The notes under the pieces were generated by a model. That model saw only the letters and a list, made by a program, of their open reading frames with translations, was not told the DNA's origin and searched no databases. Of a stretch of 63,031 bases of DNA, positions 62,764 through 63,031 are shown one piece after another (within the stretch, counting starts at the first letter, position 1; the number at the start of each line of letters is the position of its first letter). Made by a program: the position numbers and the translations under genes. This DNA is from Salipiger abyssi (GTDB lineage: Bacteria > Pseudomonadota > Alphaproteobacteria > Rhodobacterales > Rhodobacteraceae), in the NCBI RefSeq assembly GCF_017311415.1, contig NZ_JAEKIS010000022.1, positions 1 through 63,031 of the forward strand, in the 5' to 3' direction.

Positions 62764-62783
62764 GTGAACGCACGCTGAAGTGC
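62764..62783. repeat. 20-mer shared with 46169-46188
   Basis: GTGAACGCACGCTGAAGTGC, one mismatch from the copy in the broken LysR locus. Its minus-strand reading begins GCACTTC, like the putative IS30 end at 62891. Confidence 0.7.
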
Positions 62784-62888
62784 AGTTTCTGAAATGTCAT
62801 GTTGTTCCAAACGATTGAACTGATGCGGTGGATGTCCACAGAGTCCCATTCGTCATCCTGCGTGCGACGTTCTGTCTTGACACAGAAT

Positions 62889-63031
62889 TTGCACTTCGGA
62901 TGTGAATCCACCTTTGTGAGCTCAAGGGTGGTTGCGACAGTCTCCGCTATCTCAGTTTCACCATTTCTTCTCTGAAGGCTTCGGTAGGCGTGCGCCATTC
63001 GAGGCATTTTCGCGGTGTCGCATTCAGTCTC
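62889..63031 (-). mobile_element. IS30-family insertion sequence, end only
   Basis: On the minus strand, entering from the window edge, the frame reads 'RLNATPRKCLEWRTPTEAFR' then 'EEMVKLR' and stops at 62947. 'LN-TPRK-LGWRTP-EAF' is the C-terminal signature of IS30 transposases. The sequence TTGCACTTCGGATGTGAATC at 62889-62908 is the likely terminal inverted repeat, 58 bp inside the flank of the stop. The rest of the element is beyond the window. Confidence 0.75.
62947..63031 (-). CDS. IS30-family transposase, C-terminal part
   Basis: Last 27 residues of the transposase, open at the window edge. See the element entry; 'ATPRKCLEWRTPTEAF' is diagnostic. The longer open frame in the same place is out of frame with it and has no family match. 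Confidence 0.75.
   Translation of the reverse strand, partial: RLNATPRKCLEWRTPTEAFREEMVKLR

Noticed and set aside
62726-63007. 93-codon minus-strand open frame at the window end
   Set aside because: The IS30 transposase end is in a different frame of the same strand; this frame has no family match and spans the element border.

Overview
This is a GC-rich, densely coding window with short intergenic gaps and many ATGA/GTGA stop-start overlaps. The content points to an alphaproteobacterium of the Rhodobacterales (Roseobacter/Salipiger-like): a TRAP solute-binding protein, an AcuI-type acryloyl-CoA reductase, several CaiB-family CoA-transferases, a fused indolepyruvate ferredoxin oxidoreductase, and many ABC importers with substrate-linked LysR or FadR regulators. 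The lineage is inferred from gene content and codon use; no rRNA or tRNA gene is present. Most of the window is accessory catabolism and transport.

Region 1 (1-15394) is an acyl-CoA catabolic block. It starts with the end of etfA and a CaiB-type CoA-transferase. A minus-strand alcohol dehydrogenase/TRAP-binding-protein pair follows, divergent from a long plus-strand operon. That operon encodes a MenB/BadI-like ring hydrolase, an AMP-forming CoA ligase, an enoyl-CoA hydratase, an SDR, an acyl-CoA dehydrogenase, a 3-hydroxyacyl-CoA dehydrogenase, an AMACR-like enzyme, an MDR reductase, a PaaH-like dehydrogenase, a cupin and a CMD-like protein. The enzyme set matches the AliA-AliB-BadK-BadH-BadI route that opens cyclohexanecarboxyl-CoA to pimeloyl-CoA, followed by beta-oxidation. 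I infer degradation of an alicyclic acid.

Region 2 (15395-24294) is housekeeping and redox: a complex inverted repeat, murB, a truncated haemoglobin and a SufR-like regulator on the minus strand, then sodB, fdxA, a flavin reductase, fpr and doxX. A LysR gene flanked by two almost identical 22-bp sites precedes a CMD / NADP-oxidoreductase / cupin operon.

Region 3 (24443-28715) is an overlapping pair: an exported 780-residue multicopper oxidase and a metzincin-type zinc-protease-like protein. A 765-bp stretch without a convincing gene follows.

Region 4 (29481-39060): acuI with a FadR-type regulator, divergent from a D-2-hydroxyacid dehydrogenase and a 1126-residue indolepyruvate ferredoxin oxidoreductase, convergent with an ADP-forming acyl-CoA synthetase and an enoyl-CoA hydratase.

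Region 5 (39072-46157): psuG and an HTH-PfkB kinase, divergent from a 2-oxoglutarate/Fe(II) dioxygenase and a polyamine-type ABC importer. This looks like uptake and breakdown of a modified nucleoside. It is followed by the two halves of a broken LysR gene in opposite orientations.

Region 6 (46813-57065): AroM / HyuA / DUF917 divergent from a dipeptide-type ABC importer and a LysR regulator, probably a cyclic-amide pathway. Region 7 (57178-62677): marR-hlyD-rbbA-yhhJ exporter operon. The window ends inside an IS30-family element.

A family of palindromic repeats (GTAGGGTGGGCA-N3-TGCCCACC, six copies) marks several gene ends.
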